Assembly (NCBI GenBank): GCA_947496355.1
Contig: CANMCO010000007.1
Coordinates: 124,001-188,000 of the forward strand
DNA: 64,000 nt
Direction: 5' to 3'
From: an uncultured Aquimarina sp.
GTDB taxonomy: Bacteria; Bacteroidota; Bacteroidia; Flavobacteriales; Flavobacteriaceae
Positions 10,527-21,411 of the stretch are shown one piece after another. Position numbers and translations under genes: made by a program. The first letter of the stretch is position 1, and each line of letters starts with the position of its first letter. Below the pieces are notes generated by a model. That model had not been told where the DNA came from, did no database searches, and saw only the letters and a list, made by a program, of their open reading frames with translations.

Positions 10527-10706
10527 ATGGCAAAGATTAAAATTACTAAAGTTAAAAGTGCGATTAACCGCACTCAGAGACAAAAGAGAACTCTTGAGGC
10601 TCTAGGTCTTAGAAAGATCGGCCAGGTTGTGGAGCATGATGATACTCCTAATATCCTTGGGATGGTAAATAAAGTTAAACATTTAGTTTCTATAGAAACA
10701 AAATAA
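10527..10706 (+). CDS. rpmD: 50S ribosomal protein L30
   Basis: Small large-subunit protein (uL30). The ORF encodes 59 residues beginning MAKIKITKVKSAINR, with LEALGLRKIGQVVEHDD in the middle, matching L30 in length and sequence. It lies in the canonical place between rpsE and rplO, 11 bases after rpsE and 9 before rplO. Confidence 0.97.
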   Translation: MAKIKITKVKSAINRTQRQKRTLEALGLRKIGQVVEHDDTPNILGMVNKVKHLVSIETK

Positions 10707-10715
10707 TATAAGCAC

Positions 10716-11168
10716 ATGGATTTAAGTAACTTAAAACCTGCTGCAGGTTCGGTAAAAAATAACAGTAAACGAGTTGGTCGTGGACAAGGTTCTGGAAAAG
10801 GCGGAACTGCAACCCGTGGTCATAAAGGAGCAAAATCACGTTCTGGGTACTCTAAAAAAATCGGTTTTGAAGGAGGTCAAATGCCACTTCAGAGACGTGT
10901 GCCTAAATTTGGTTTCAAGAACATTAATAGAAAAGAGTATCAGGGAATTAACCTAGACACGCTACAGAAATTAGTAGATGAAGGAAAAATTACAGATACT
11001 GTAAATCTAGAAGTGATCTTAGCTACACGCCTTGCAGGGAAAAATGATTTGGTTAAGATACTGGGAAGAGGTGAATTGAAGGCGAAGTTGAAAGTCTCAG
11101 CTCACAAATTTACAGCCACAGCAAAAGCAGCTATAGAAGCAGCAGGTGGTGAAGCAGTAACCTTATAA
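10716..11168 (+). CDS. rplO: 50S ribosomal protein L15
   Basis: Late-assembly large-subunit protein (uL15). The 150-residue product has the Gly/Lys/Arg-rich N-terminal extension (RVGRGQGSGKGGTATRGHKG) and the motif GFEGGQMPLQRRVPKFGF at about residues 49-66. secY follows after 10 bases, as in most bacteria. Confidence 0.98.
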   Translation: MDLSNLKPAAGSVKNNSKRVGRGQGSGKGGTATRGHKGAKSRSGYSKKIGFEGGQMPLQRRVPKFGFKNINRKEYQGINLDTLQKLVDEGKITDTVNLEVILATRLAGKNDLVKILGRGELKAKLKVSAHKFTATAKAAIEAAGGEAVTL

Positions 11169-11178
11169 TAGACAATTC

Positions 11179-12516
11179 ATGAAATTTATTGATACAATAA
11201 AAAACATTTGGAAAATCGAAGAACTAAAAAATAGAATCTTAGTTACTCTAGGGTTGCTTTTAGTATATCGTTTTGGAGCTCAGGTTGTACTTCCTGGGGT
11301 AGATGCATCTCAATTAGCAAATTTAGCGTCTCAAACGGATCAAGGAATACTTGGTCTGTTAAACGCGTTTACCGGAGGTGCATTTTCTAATGCTTCAGTA
11401 TTTGCATTAGGTATTATGCCGTATATTTCTGCTTCGATTGTTGTACAGTTAATGGGGATAGCTATTCCTTATTTACAAAAACTTCAGAAAGAAGGAGAGA
11501 GTGGTAGAAAGAAAATCAATCAAATAACACGTTGGTTGACTATTGCTATTACCTTGGTTCAAGGACCTGGATATATCTATAATTTATTTTCAATATTACC
11601 AGGAGAAGCTTTTGTAATTCCTAATCAAACTGTTTTTGTTGTATCTTCTGTAATCATTATATCTACAGGATGTATTTTTGCAATGTGGTTAGGAGAGAAG
11701 ATTACTGATAAAGGTATTGGTAATGGTATTTCTTTACTAATTATGGTTGGTATTATTGCTACATTACCACAATCATTCGTACAGAACTTTGTATCCAGAG
11801 TTTCTGGTGATGCTGGTGGGATGATTATGGTATTAATCGAATTGGTGATTTGGTTCGTTATTATTCTTGCTTCTGTATTGTTAGTAATGGCGGTTCGTCA
11901 GATACCTGTACAATACGCCAGAAGAACAGCTGGAGGAGGATATGAAAAGAATGTTTTTGGATCACGACAGTATATTCCATTAAAATTAAATGCTTCAGGA
12001 GTTATGCCTATCATTTTTGCTCAGGCAATTATGTTTGTTCCTTCTGCCGTAGCTAGTCTATCAGAATCAGATGTTTCTCAAAGTATAAAAGCGGCATTTA
12101 GTGATATATTTGGATTTTGGTATAATGTAGTATTTGCACTATTGATTATAATCTTCACGTTTTTCTATACGGCTATTACGGTTCCGACTAATAAAATGGC
12201 TGATGATTTAAAACGTAGTGGTGGTTTTATCCCCGGTATTCGTCCAGGAAGTGAAACTTCGGAGTTTTTAGATAGAATCATGTCTCAGATAACATTGCCA
12301 GGGTCAATATTTTTAGCACTAATAGCTGTATTTCCTGCAATAGCGGTTAAATTGTTGAATGTACAGCAAGGTTGGGCATTGTTTTTTGGAGGAACGTCTC
12401 TATTGATTATGGTAGGAGTCGCTATTGATACTATGCAACAGGTTAATTCATATTTGTTAAATAGACATTACGATGGATTAATGAAATCTGGTAAAAACCG
12501 TAAAGCAGTAGCATAA
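11179..12516 (+). CDS. secY: Preprotein translocase subunit SecY
   Basis: Channel-forming subunit of the SecYEG translocon in the inner membrane. The 445-residue product has about ten hydrophobic segments, with the plug region [20 protein letters not shown] near residues 64-83 and the cytosolic loop PVQYARR at about 244-250. The stop shares one base with the infA start (12516), suggesting coupling. It serves export of the many secreted and lipoprotein products later in the window. Confidence 0.98.
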   Translation: MKFIDTIKNIWKIEELKNRILVTLGLLLVYRFGAQVVLPGVDASQLANLASQTDQGILGLLNAFTGGAFSNASVFALGIMPYISASIVVQLMGIAIPYLQKLQKEGESGRKKINQITRWLTIAITLVQGPGYIYNLFSILPGEAFVIPNQTVFVVSSVIIISTGCIFAMWLGEKITDKGIGNGISLLIMVGIIATLPQSFVQNFVSRVSGDAGGMIMVLIELVIWFVIILASVLLVMAVRQIPVQYARRTAGGGYEKNVFGSRQYIPLKLNASGVMPIIFAQAIMFVPSAVASLSESDVSQSIKAAFSDIFGFWYNVVFALLIIIFTFFYTAITVPTNKMADDLKRSGGFIPGIRPGSETSEFLDRIMSQITLPGSIFLALIAVFPAIAVKLLNVQQGWALFFGGTSLLIMVGVAIDTMQQVNSYLLNRHYDGLMKSGKNRKAVA

Positions 12517-12731
12517 TGGCAAAACAACCAGCAATAGAACAAGACGGAAGTATTATTGAAGCATTATCAAATGCAATGTTTCGTGTAGAGCTAGAAAATG
12601 GTCACGTTGTGACGGCTCATATCTCAGGTAAGATGCGTATGCATTATATAAAATTACTACCAGGAGATAAGGTGAAGTTAGAAATGAGTCCTTATGATTT
12701 ATCTAAGGCTCGTATAACATATAGATACTAA
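12516..12731 (+). CDS. infA: Translation initiation factor IF-1
   Basis: OB-fold factor that binds the A site of the 30S subunit during initiation. The 71-residue product starts [20 protein letters not shown] and contains [20 protein letters not shown], the IF-1 core. The start overlaps the secY stop by one base; about 118 bases separate it from rpmJ. Confidence 0.98.
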   Translation: MAKQPAIEQDGSIIEALSNAMFRVELENGHVVTAHISGKMRMHYIKLLPGDKVKLEMSPYDLSKARITYRY

Positions 12732-12754
12732 TAATTTAAGAATATTAGGTAATT

Positions 12755-12834
12755 AAGATTTTTTCTGTAATTTTGCAGGCTGAAAAATCTTGTTAAAAAA
12801 TACCTTCTGAAAGAGTATAGTTTATTTTTCAGAA
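12755..12834 (+). promoter_or_regulatory. Promoter and paired hairpins before rpmJ
   Basis: An exact TAnnTTTG element (TAATTTTG, 12768-12775) lies in the loop of a perfect 9-bp inverted repeat AAGATTTTT/AAAAATCTT (12755-12763/12783-12791). A second perfect repeat TTCTGAAA/TTTCAGAA (12805-12812/12827-12834) follows before the rpmJ start at 12850. This suggests an internal promoter for the alpha-operon genes with a structured leader; the regulatory role is inference. A clear -33 TTTG was not found. Confidence 0.5.
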
Positions 12835-12849
12835 ATTAAATAAAAAGAG

Positions 12850-12966
12850 ATGAAAGTTAGAGCATCAATAAAAAAGAGAAGTGCCGAGTGCAAGATTGTG
12901 CGTAGAAAAGGCCGACTTTACGTGATTAATAAAAAGAATCCTAGATTTAAACAAAGACAAGGGTAA
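12850..12966 (+). CDS. rpmJ: 50S ribosomal protein L36, zinc-free form
   Basis: The smallest ribosomal protein (bL36). The ORF encodes 38 residues, [17 protein letters not shown] at the start and NPRFKQRQG at the end. It keeps one cysteine (residue 14) and lacks the other C/C/H zinc ligands, so it is the C-minus form. It sits between infA and rpsM as expected; the rpsM start is 2 bases after its stop. Confidence 0.97.
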   Translation: MKVRASIKKRSAECKIVRRKGRLYVINKKNPRFKQRQG

Positions 12967-12968
12967 TT

Positions 12969-13343
12969 ATGGCAAGAATTGCAGGGGTAGATATACCTAA
13001 ACAAAAGCGAGGAGTTATAGCATTAACCTATATCTTCGGAATTGGTAGAAGTAGAGCTAAAGAAATTTTAGATGCTGCCAAAGTAGATGAGAATGTAAAA
13101 GTTTCTGACTGGGATGATGATCAAATAGGTCGTATCCGTGAAGCTGTAGGAACCTATACTATAGAAGGTGAATTACGTTCTGAAGTTCAGTTGAATATCA
13201 AGCGTCTTATGGATATAGGATGTTATAGAGGTATACGCCATAGAGCAGGATTACCGCTTAGAGGACAACGTACTAAGAACAACTCTAGAACACGTAAAGG
13301 AAGAAGAAAAACAGTTGCTAACAAGAAAAAAGCAACTAAATAA
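12969..13343 (+). CDS. rpsM: 30S ribosomal protein S13
   Basis: Small-subunit head protein (uS13) contacting P-site tRNA and the 50S subunit. The 124-residue product begins [14 protein letters not shown] and contains [20 protein letters not shown], both diagnostic; the basic tail is intact. Confidence 0.98.
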   Translation: MARIAGVDIPKQKRGVIALTYIFGIGRSRAKEILDAAKVDENVKVSDWDDDQIGRIREAVGTYTIEGELRSEVQLNIKRLMDIGCYRGIRHRAGLPLRGQRTKNNSRTRKGRRKTVANKKKATK

Positions 13344-13351
13344 TAAGTAGT

Positions 13352-13735
13352 ATGGCAAAGTCAACTTCAAAAAAACGTAAAGTAATTGTTGAATCAGTAG
13401 GAGAGGCGCACGTAACTGCTTCTTTTAACAACATCATTATTTCGTTAACAAACAAAAAAGGAGATGTTATTTCTTGGTCTTCAGCAGGTAAGATGGGATT
13501 CAGAGGTTCTAAAAAGAATACTCCGTATGCTGCTCAGTTAGCTGCAGAAGATGCTTCTAAAGTGGCTATCGAAGCTGGACTTAAGAAAGTAAAGGTATAC
13601 GTTAAAGGTCCTGGTAATGGTAGAGAATCAGCAATTCGTTCTCTTCACAATTCAGGAATTGAGGTTTCAGAGATTATCGATGTAACACCAATGCCGCATA
13701 ACGGTTGTCGTCCTCCTAAAAGACGAAGAGTATAA
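13352..13735 (+). CDS. rpsK: 30S ribosomal protein S11
   Basis: Small-subunit platform protein (uS11). The 127-residue product has the core [15 protein letters not shown] and the C-terminal [18 protein letters not shown]. It is followed by a 131-base structured gap before rpsD, unlike the short spacings before it. Confidence 0.98.
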   Translation: MAKSTSKKRKVIVESVGEAHVTASFNNIIISLTNKKGDVISWSSAGKMGFRGSKKNTPYAAQLAAEDASKVAIEAGLKKVKVYVKGPGNGRESAIRSLHNSGIEVSEIIDVTPMPHNGCRPPKRRRV

Positions 13736-13741
13736 ATATTT

Positions 13742-13847
13742 ATCCCGAAAACTTGTTTTCGGGATCTTTATATAAGTAAACAATAGGTAAATCGAAACGA
13801 GGAGTAATGATTATCGAAGGAAAGAGACCTTAATTCATAATCACCTC
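13742..13847 (+). promoter_or_regulatory. Structured leader between rpsK and rpsD
   Basis: Two elements are visible. The first is a perfect 10-bp hairpin, ATCCCGAAAA/TTTTCGGGAT (13742-13751/13756-13765) with loop CTTG, followed only by CTTTATATAAG, so its U-tract is weak. The second is a nested structure: GAGG/CCTC (13799-13802/13844-13847), TGATTAT/ATAATCA (13808-13814/13837-13843) and AAGG/CCTT (13817-13820/13828-13831). S4 represses its own mRNA in E. coli and Bacillus, so an S4-binding leader is a reasonable inference, not shown. Confidence 0.5.
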
Positions 13848-13866
13848 ATTAACTAAATTATTAATA

Positions 13867-14472
13867 ATGGCAAGATATACTGGTCCAAAAACTAAAATCG
13901 CTCGTAAATTTGGTGAAGCGATCTTCGGAGATGATAAATCATTCGAAAGAAGAAATTACCCTCCTGGGCAACATGGTAACAACAGACGTAGAGGTAAGAA
14001 AAGTGAATATGCTATCCAATTAATGGAGAAGCAAAAAGCTAAATACACATATGGTGTACTTGAACGTCAATTCCGTAACATGTTTGAAAAAGCAACTCGC
14101 GCACAAGGTATTACTGGTGAGGTTTTACTTCAGCTTTGTGAGTCGCGTTTGGATAACGTAGTTTTCAGAATGGGATTGTCTAATTCTCGTAGAGGTGCTA
14201 GGCAATTAGTTTCTCACAGACATATAACTGTTAACGGACAACAAGTAAACATTCCTTCTTATCAATTAAAAGCTGGAGATGTTGTTGGTGTAAGAGAAAA
14301 ATCAAAATCATTAGAAGTAATCCAAAACTCTCTTGCAAATAATAGTAAAGTATACGAATGGATTACATTTAATAATGATACGAAAGAAGGTACTTTTGTA
14401 TCCGTTCCGGCAAGAATCCAGATTCCGGAAAACATTAATGAACAATTCATTGTCGAATTATATTCTAAGTAA
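13867..14472 (+). CDS. rpsD: 30S ribosomal protein S4
   Basis: Primary 16S-binding assembly protein (uS4). The 201-residue product begins [17 protein letters not shown] and has an S4 RNA-binding domain at about residues 91-150, with [18 protein letters not shown]. The N-terminal zinc-binding cysteines of some S4 proteins are absent. A structured leader precedes it. Confidence 0.98.
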   Translation: MARYTGPKTKIARKFGEAIFGDDKSFERRNYPPGQHGNNRRRGKKSEYAIQLMEKQKAKYTYGVLERQFRNMFEKATRAQGITGEVLLQLCESRLDNVVFRMGLSNSRRGARQLVSHRHITVNGQQVNIPSYQLKAGDVVGVREKSKSLEVIQNSLANNSKVYEWITFNNDTKEGTFVSVPARIQIPENINEQFIVELYSK

Positions 14473-14495
14473 TAACTCAAAGAAGAAACAATAAC

Positions 14496-15488
14496 ATGGC
14501 AATATTAAATTTTCAGAAGCCCGATAAAGTTATCATGATCGACTCTACTGAGTTCGATGGTAAATTTGAATTTAGACCATTAGAACCAGGGTATGGATTA
14601 ACAGTTGGTAACGCTTTACGAAGAGTTTTGCTGTCTTCTTTAGAGGGATTCGCTATAACTTCTCTTAGAATAGAAGGTGTAGATCACGAGTTCTCGACTA
14701 TTTCTGGAGTAGTAGAAGATGTTACAGAGATTATCTTAAATCTTAAACAAGTGCGTTTTAAGCGTCAGATAGAAGATATAGATAATGAATCTGTTACTAT
14801 TTCTATTTCAGGTCAGGAACAATTAACGGCTGGTGACTTTCAGAAATTTATTTCTGGATTCCAAGTGCTAAACCCTGATTTGGTAATCTGTAATATGGAT
14901 AAGAAAGTAGCGCTTAACCTTGAAATTACCATTGAAAAAGGTAGAGGTTATGTTCCTGCTGAAGAAAATAAAAAAGCAAATGCTCCTATCGGAACCATTT
15001 TTACAGATTCTATTTACACTCCAATCAAAAATGTTAAATATAGCATTGAGAACTATCGTGTAGAGCAAAAAACAGATTACGAAAAGTTAGTTTTCGAAAT
15101 TGTAACAGATGGATCTATTCATCCTAAAGATGCACTTACTGAAGCGGCTAAAATATTAATCCATCACTTTATGTTATTCTCTGATGAGCGTATTACATTG
15201 GAGGCTGATGAGATTGCACAAACAGAAACTTATGATGAAGAATCACTTCATATGAGACAGTTGTTGAAAACTAAGTTGATCGATATGGATCTTTCTGTAC
15301 GTGCACTTAACTGTTTAAAAGCTGCAGAAGTTGATACTTTAGGAGATCTGGTATCTTACAATAAAAACGACTTAATGAAGTTCCGTAACTTTGGTAAAAA
15401 ATCTTTAACAGAGCTCGAAGAGCTTGTTAATGTTAAAGGACTTAACTTTGGTATGGATCTTTCTAAATATAAATTAGATAAAGACTAA
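14496..15488 (+). CDS. rpoA: RNA polymerase alpha subunit
   Basis: Alpha subunit, which nucleates RNA polymerase assembly and contacts activators. The 330-residue product has the N-terminal assembly domain ([20 protein letters not shown] at about 25-44) and the C-terminal helix-hairpin domain ([20 protein letters not shown] at about 266-285). Length is normal and both domains are complete. Confidence 0.99.
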   Translation: MAILNFQKPDKVIMIDSTEFDGKFEFRPLEPGYGLTVGNALRRVLLSSLEGFAITSLRIEGVDHEFSTISGVVEDVTEIILNLKQVRFKRQIEDIDNESVTISISGQEQLTAGDFQKFISGFQVLNPDLVICNMDKKVALNLEITIEKGRGYVPAEENKKANAPIGTIFTDSIYTPIKNVKYSIENYRVEQKTDYEKLVFEIVTDGSIHPKDALTEAAKILIHHFMLFSDERITLEADEIAQTETYDEESLHMRQLLKTKLIDMDLSVRALNCLKAAEVDTLGDLVSYNKNDLMKFRNFGKKSLTELEELVNVKGLNFGMDLSKYKLDKD

Positions 15489-15490
15489 TC

Positions 15491-15532
15491 CATCATAATT
15501 TGCTCCTCAGAATGGGTTGTAGCAAGATGATG
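15491..15532 (+). promoter_or_regulatory. Hairpin between rpoA and rplQ
   Basis: The 60-base gap contains CATCAT/ATGATG (15491-15496/15527-15532) enclosing TTGCT/AGCAA (15500-15504/15521-15525), an 11-bp interrupted stem. No T-run follows. It may be an mRNA structure controlling L17 synthesis relative to RpoA or protecting an RNA end; the role is inference. Confidence 0.4.
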
Positions 15533-15548
15533 ATTAAAATTAAATGTC

Positions 15549-16028
15549 ATGAGACACGGAAAAAAAATAAATCACTTAGGAAGAAAAACCGCACATCGTA
15601 AAGCTATGCTTGCGAATATGGCTTGTTCCTTAATTGAACATAAAAGAATTAACACTACAGTTGCAAAAGCAAAAGCGCTGAAACAATTTGTAGAGCCGTT
15701 AGTAACTAAATCTAAAGAAGATACAACACATAATCGTCGTATTGTATTTAGTAGATTGCGTAATAAATATGCAGTGACTGAATTATTTAGAGAAGTTGCG
15801 ACCAAAGTTGGAGATCGTCCAGGAGGATACACAAGAATTATTAAGCTTGGTAATCGTCTTGGTGATAACGCTGATATGGCAATGATAGAATTAGTGGATT
15901 ATAACGAGCTTTATAACGCTGGTAAGCCTGCTAAGAAGAAATCAAGAAGAAGAGGAGGTAAGGGAAAGAAAGCTGAAACTGCTCCTGTAGCACCAGCTCC
16001 AGAAACTGCTAACTCTGAAGAAGAATAA
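15549..16028 (+). CDS. rplQ: 50S ribosomal protein L17
   Basis: Large-subunit protein (bL17) near the tunnel exit. The 159-residue product has the conserved core [20 protein letters not shown] to about residue 120 and then a Lys/Arg patch ([15 protein letters not shown]) with an Ala/Pro/Glu tail. E. coli L17 is 127 residues; such tails are frequent in Bacteroidota. It is the last gene of the block and is followed by a strong terminator. Confidence 0.98.
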   Translation: MRHGKKINHLGRKTAHRKAMLANMACSLIEHKRINTTVAKAKALKQFVEPLVTKSKEDTTHNRRIVFSRLRNKYAVTELFREVATKVGDRPGGYTRIIKLGNRLGDNADMAMIELVDYNELYNAGKPAKKKSRRRGGKGKKAETAPVAPAPETANSEEE

Positions 16029-16060
16029 ATGAAAAGTGTGAATCACACATAATGTCTAAA

Positions 16061-16092
16061 GGATAAACGTTTAACGTTTATCCTTTTTTTTT
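16061..16092 (+). terminator. Intrinsic terminator of the ribosomal block
   Basis: A 9-bp perfect stem GGATAAACG/CGTTTATCC (16061-16069/16075-16083) with a TTTAA loop is followed by nine T (16084-16092). Confidence 0.92.
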
Positions 16093-16140
16093 GAATAAAT
16101 TTTTGTGATAATTTGTAATAGATTATAAAATTTTAAAAGG

Positions 16141-17256
16141 ATGAAATATCAATCTCGAAAAAAAGCGATTCTTTTATTGGCTGATGGTACTATTTTTCAT
16201 GGCAAAGCCGTGGGAAGAGAAGGTAGTGCGTTTGGTGAAGTGTGTTTTAATACTGGAATGACCGGCTATCAAGAAATTTTTACAGACCCCTCATATTATG
16301 GCCAATTGATGGTGACAACCAATGCGCATATTGGTAATTATGGAACTAATGAAGATGAGATAGAATCCGATTCTATTAAAATCGCTGGCTTGATTGTAAA
16401 GAATTTTAGTTACGACTACTCCAGAGATCTTGCAGATAGCTCGTTACAAGACTTTTTAGAGAAACATAATCTCTTGGCTATTTCAGATGTGGATACGCGT
16501 GCTTTGGTAAGCTATATTAGAGATAACGGAGCAATGAATGCCGTGATATCTACAGAAGTAGGGGATATTGATAAATTAAAAGAACAGTTAGCTGCTGTGC
16601 CAGATATGAATGGTTTAGAACTAGCCTCCAAAGTGTCGACAAGTGAACCATATTTCTTTGGAGATCCTAATGCAACGTATAAGATTTCAGCTCTTGATAT
16701 AGGAATAAAAAAGAATATTTTACGCAATCTAGCTAAAAGAGATGCTTATATAAAAGTGTTTCCTTATAATGCTACATTTGCCGAAATGAGTGAATGGGAA
16801 CCAGATGGGTATTTCTTGTCTAATGGGCCTGGAGATCCAGAGCCATTAACACAGGCGATTAGTACTGCAAAGGAGATTTTGAATAGAGATTTACCTCTAT
16901 TTGGCATATGTCTTGGGCATCAAGTTATAGCATTGGCTAATGGAATTAGTACCTATAAGATGCATCACGGACACCGAGGAATAAATCACCCTGTCAAGAA
17001 TTTAATAACAGGTAAAGGAGAAATCACTTCGCAGAATCATGGTTTTGCAATACATAAAGAAGAAACCGAAAAACATACTGATGTAGAGATTACACATCTA
17101 CATTTAAATGATGATACTGTAGCGGGGATCAAAATGAAAAATAAAAATTGTTTTTCAGTTCAATATCATCCAGAAGCTAGTCCTGGACCAAATGATTCAA
17201 TATACTTGTTTGATCAATTTATTGAAAATATTAAAAAAGTAAAAGTTACTGCGTAA
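16141..17256 (+). CDS. carA: Carbamoyl-phosphate synthase small subunit
   Basis: Glutaminase subunit that supplies ammonia to CarB for carbamoyl phosphate, the precursor of pyrimidines and arginine. The 371-residue product has the N-terminal CPSase_sm domain (FGEVCFNTGMTGYQEIFTDP at about 30-49) and a class I amidotransferase domain with the nucleophile in FGICLGHQ and the His/Glu pair in QYHPEASPGP. The large subunit carB is not adjacent; eno follows after 184 bases. The same rplQ-carA-eno-gltA order is, as I recall, common in Flavobacteriaceae. Confidence 0.97.
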   Translation: MKYQSRKKAILLLADGTIFHGKAVGREGSAFGEVCFNTGMTGYQEIFTDPSYYGQLMVTTNAHIGNYGTNEDEIESDSIKIAGLIVKNFSYDYSRDLADSSLQDFLEKHNLLAISDVDTRALVSYIRDNGAMNAVISTEVGDIDKLKEQLAAVPDMNGLELASKVSTSEPYFFGDPNATYKISALDIGIKKNILRNLAKRDAYIKVFPYNATFAEMSEWEPDGYFLSNGPGDPEPLTQAISTAKEILNRDLPLFGICLGHQVIALANGISTYKMHHGHRGINHPVKNLITGKGEITSQNHGFAIHKEETEKHTDVEITHLHLNDDTVAGIKMKNKNCFSVQYHPEASPGPNDSIYLFDQFIENIKKVKVTA

Positions 17257-17437
17257 AAATTAGATTATTTATATGGTAATTACAGTATTCTTGTAATGTA
17301 TTAATCTATAACGTTATAGTTGATAACTTAACAGCAATATTGCGGTTTCCGTAATAAATTAAGGCTTTTTTCGCGGTGTCAGAATTTACCGGTTTTGTAT
17401 ATTGCGGAGAATTAAAATTATCCAACAAAATAAATAA

Positions 17438-18730
<1,293 letters not shown>

Positions 18731-18756
18731 GAATATGTCTATATTTATAAAGAAAA

Positions 18757-18788
18757 GAGGTTATCTAAGCAGATAGCCTCTTTTTTTT
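18757..18788 (+). terminator. Intrinsic terminator after eno
   Basis: GAGGTTATCT (18757-18766) pairs with AGATAGCCTC (18771-18780) with one G-U pair and an AAGC loop, followed by eight T. Confidence 0.92.
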
Positions 18789-18907
18789 ACAGATAATTTT
18801 GAAAAAGTGCTGTAAGGTTAAAAATCATCTAACGATTAATAATATATTAACACTATATTTCGTAATTTAGCGACCCTTATAATAAAGCAAAATTCTAAAA
18901 TAATCCA

Positions 18908-20194
18908 ATGTCAAAAAAAGCTACTTTAGAAGTCGACGGTAATAAATATGAGTTCCCAATAATTAAAGGAACAGAGAACGAATTAGGAATAGAAATTAAA
19001 ACACTTAGAGGTGTTACTGGTGGGATCACAACTATTGATCCTGGTTATAAAAATACCGGAAGCTGTGAGAGTGCAATTACTTTTCTTGATGGAGAAAAAG
19101 GAATCTTACGGTACCGTGGATATTCTATCGAAGAGCTTGCAGATAAGGCAGACTTTTTAGAAGTATGTTATTTATTGATATTTGGAGAATTACCTACAGC
19201 AGTACAATTAGAAAAATTTGATAAAGATATCAAAGAAGAATCTCAGGTAGATGAGGATATGAAGAAAATCCTGGATGGTTTTCCTAAAAGTGCTCACCCA
19301 ATGGGAGTATTGTCGTCTTTAACGAGTGCCTTAATAGCTTTTAATCCGGGATCGGTAGACGTAGATTCTGAAGAAGAAATGTATGGAGCTATTGTAAAAA
19401 TACTAGCAAAATTCCCTGTACTCGCAGCATGGACAATGAGAAAAAGAAAAAGTCTTCCATTGGATTATGGAGATAATTCTTTAGGATATGTAGAAAATTT
19501 GCATAAAATGATGTTTGCCAAACCAAATCAAACTTATGAAGCAAACAAAATAGTAAACGATGCTTTGGACAAATTGTTAATTCTACATGCTGATCACGAA
19601 CAAAACTGTTCAACATCTACGGTAAGAATAGTTGGTTCTTCACATGCTGGATTATTCGCATCATTATCCGCTGGAATATCTGCACTTTGGGGCCCTCTTC
19701 ATGGTGGTGCTAATCAAGCAGTAATAGAAATGCTTGAAGCCATAAAAGAAGATGGTGGTGATACTGCTAAGTATATTAATAAAGCAAAAGATAAAAACGA
19801 CCCTTTTAGATTAATGGGATTTGGGCATAGAGTATATAAGAATTTTGATCCTAGAGCCAAAATCATCAAGAAATCAGCAGAGGAGGTATTAGGAAACCTA
19901 GGGGTAGAAGACCCTGTTCTTGATATCGCAAAAGGACTGGCAGAAGTAGCACTAAAAGATGAGTACTTTGTACAGAGAAAATTATATCCAAATGTAGATT
20001 TCTACTCAGGAATTATTTATAGAGCATTAGGTATTCCTACAGAAATGTTTACAGTAATGTTTGCTTTAGGAAGACTTCCAGGTTGGATTGCCCAATGGAA
20101 AGAAATGCGTCTTCGTAAGGAACCTATTGGACGACCAAGACAAATTTATATTGGAGAAAATTATAGACCATTCAAATCTATCTCTGAGCGATAG
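18908..20194 (+). CDS. gltA: Citrate synthase
   Basis: Condenses acetyl-CoA and oxaloacetate into citrate, the first step of the TCA cycle. The 428-residue product is a hexameric-type (type II) enzyme with an N-terminal beta domain and the catalytic segments LHADHEQN, GPLHGGANQA, MGFGHRVYKNFDPRA and VDFYSGIIYRALG. It has its own terminator. A variant promoter box TATATTTC (18854-18861) lies about 46 bases before the start. Confidence 0.98.
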   Translation: MSKKATLEVDGNKYEFPIIKGTENELGIEIKTLRGVTGGITTIDPGYKNTGSCESAITFLDGEKGILRYRGYSIEELADKADFLEVCYLLIFGELPTAVQLEKFDKDIKEESQVDEDMKKILDGFPKSAHPMGVLSSLTSALIAFNPGSVDVDSEEEMYGAIVKILAKFPVLAAWTMRKRKSLPLDYGDNSLGYVENLHKMMFAKPNQTYEANKIVNDALDKLLILHADHEQNCSTSTVRIVGSSHAGLFASLSAGISALWGPLHGGANQAVIEMLEAIKEDGGDTAKYINKAKDKNDPFRLMGFGHRVYKNFDPRAKIIKKSAEEVLGNLGVEDPVLDIAKGLAEVALKDEYFVQRKLYPNVDFYSGIIYRALGIPTEMFTVMFALGRLPGWIAQWKEMRLRKEPIGRPRQIYIGENYRPFKSISER

Positions 20195-20219
20195 AATTTT
20201 TCTTAAAATAAATATAAAG

Positions 20220-20246
20220 GCGTTGAAGAAATTCAACGCTTTTTTT
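20220..20246 (+). terminator. Intrinsic terminator after gltA
   Basis: GCGTTGAA (20220-20227) pairs perfectly with TTCAACGC (20232-20239) across a GAAA loop, followed by seven T. Confidence 0.92.
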
Positions 20247-20351
20247 GTAAAATATTCAATACGACTGCCCAAAAACATTTATTTTTTTAGAATTTGATAA
20301 AATACTTGCAATTTTTTCGAAGAAAGTCTTAGTGATAAAACACGCTATTTA

Positions 20352-20359
20352 TATATTTG
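20352..20359 (+). promoter_or_regulatory. Bacteroidota-type -7 promoter element
   Basis: TATATTTG followed by C matches the TAnnTTTG consensus exactly, 46 bases before the start of the arginine-deiminase-fold gene and just after the gltA terminator. A clear -33 TTTG was not found. Confidence 0.6.
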
Positions 20360-20405
20360 CGTAACTACTCAAAATTAATAATAGTACACTTAAAAGATTC
20401 AATTT

Positions 20406-21320
20406 TTGAAACTAAACATACAAAACGAAACATCAAGACTTAGAGCTGTCGTTTTAGGAATAGCCTTGGATAATGGCCCCGTGCCTAAAATAGAAGATGC
20501 CTATGATCCTAAGTCTATTCAACATATCAAAGCTGGTACGTATCCCAAAGAATCCGCGATGGTTTCCGAAATGGAAGCGGTGGCTAGAGTTTTTGAAAAA
20601 TATGACGTAAAAGTTTATCGACCAGAAATTATAAAGGAGTATAACCAGATTTTTGCAAGGGATATAGCATTAGTTATAGAAGATAAGTTTATAAAATCAA
20701 ATATACTTCCGGATCGCGAAAAAGAGATAAAAGCGATTCAGCATGTGATTGACGAAATCGATCCTAAAAAAGTATACAAAGCTCCTTCTGAAGACATCCA
20801 TTTTGAAGGAGGAGATATTATGATCCATAATGATCATATTTTTATAGGTACCTATAAAGGAGATGATTATCCCGATTGTATTGTAGCGCGTACAAATATG
20901 AAGGGAGTTGAATATATAAGGTCACTTTTTCCAAATAAAACGATAAAAGAGTTTGACCTTAATAAATCTATGGAAGATCCGCGAGATAATGCATTGCATC
21001 TGGATTGTTGTTTTCAGCCGGTAGGAAGAGATAAGGCTATAATTCATAAGGAAGGATTCAGAGATCAGTTGGATTATGAATATTTAGTTGATTTTTTTGG
21101 AAAAGAAAACCTTTTCCATATTAATAAGGACGAAATGTATCACATGAATTCTAATATCTTTTCTATTGCAGAAGACGTAGTAATTTCTGAGCAAAATTTT
21201 ACACGTTTGAACACATGGCTTAGAAGTCTTGGGATAACTGTAGAAGAGGTGCCTTATGCAGAAATTGCAAAGCAAGAAGGTTTATTACGATGTTCTACTA
21301 TGCCACTAATAAGAGATTAA
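20406..21320 (+). CDS. Arginine deiminase/DDAH-fold hydrolase
   Basis: A 304-residue member of the amidinotransferase/arginine deiminase superfamily, which hydrolyses guanidino or ureido groups through a catalytic cysteine. Visible active-site parts are HFEGGD (Glu/Asp), HLDCC (His) and LLRCSTMP with Cys296 near the C-terminus. The start must be TTG at 20406, giving MKLNIQNETSRLR, because an in-frame stop lies 15 bases upstream and no ATG intervenes. The next gene is a second enzyme of the same fold, suggesting linked arginine or citrulline metabolism. The exact substrate (arginine, methylarginine, other) cannot be told from sequence. Confidence 0.8.
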   Translation: MKLNIQNETSRLRAVVLGIALDNGPVPKIEDAYDPKSIQHIKAGTYPKESAMVSEMEAVARVFEKYDVKVYRPEIIKEYNQIFARDIALVIEDKFIKSNILPDREKEIKAIQHVIDEIDPKKVYKAPSEDIHFEGGDIMIHNDHIFIGTYKGDDYPDCIVARTNMKGVEYIRSLFPNKTIKEFDLNKSMEDPRDNALHLDCCFQPVGRDKAIIHKEGFRDQLDYEYLVDFFGKENLFHINKDEMYHMNSNIFSIAEDVVISEQNFTRLNTWLRSLGITVEEVPYAEIAKQEGLLRCSTMPLIRD

Positions 21321-21411
21321 AACATGAAATCGGCCGAATCATTTTGTTGATTTTTTAAGAAATGAATATTGGCTAATTACATCTGATAATTTAAAAAATA
21401 AGGATATACAG

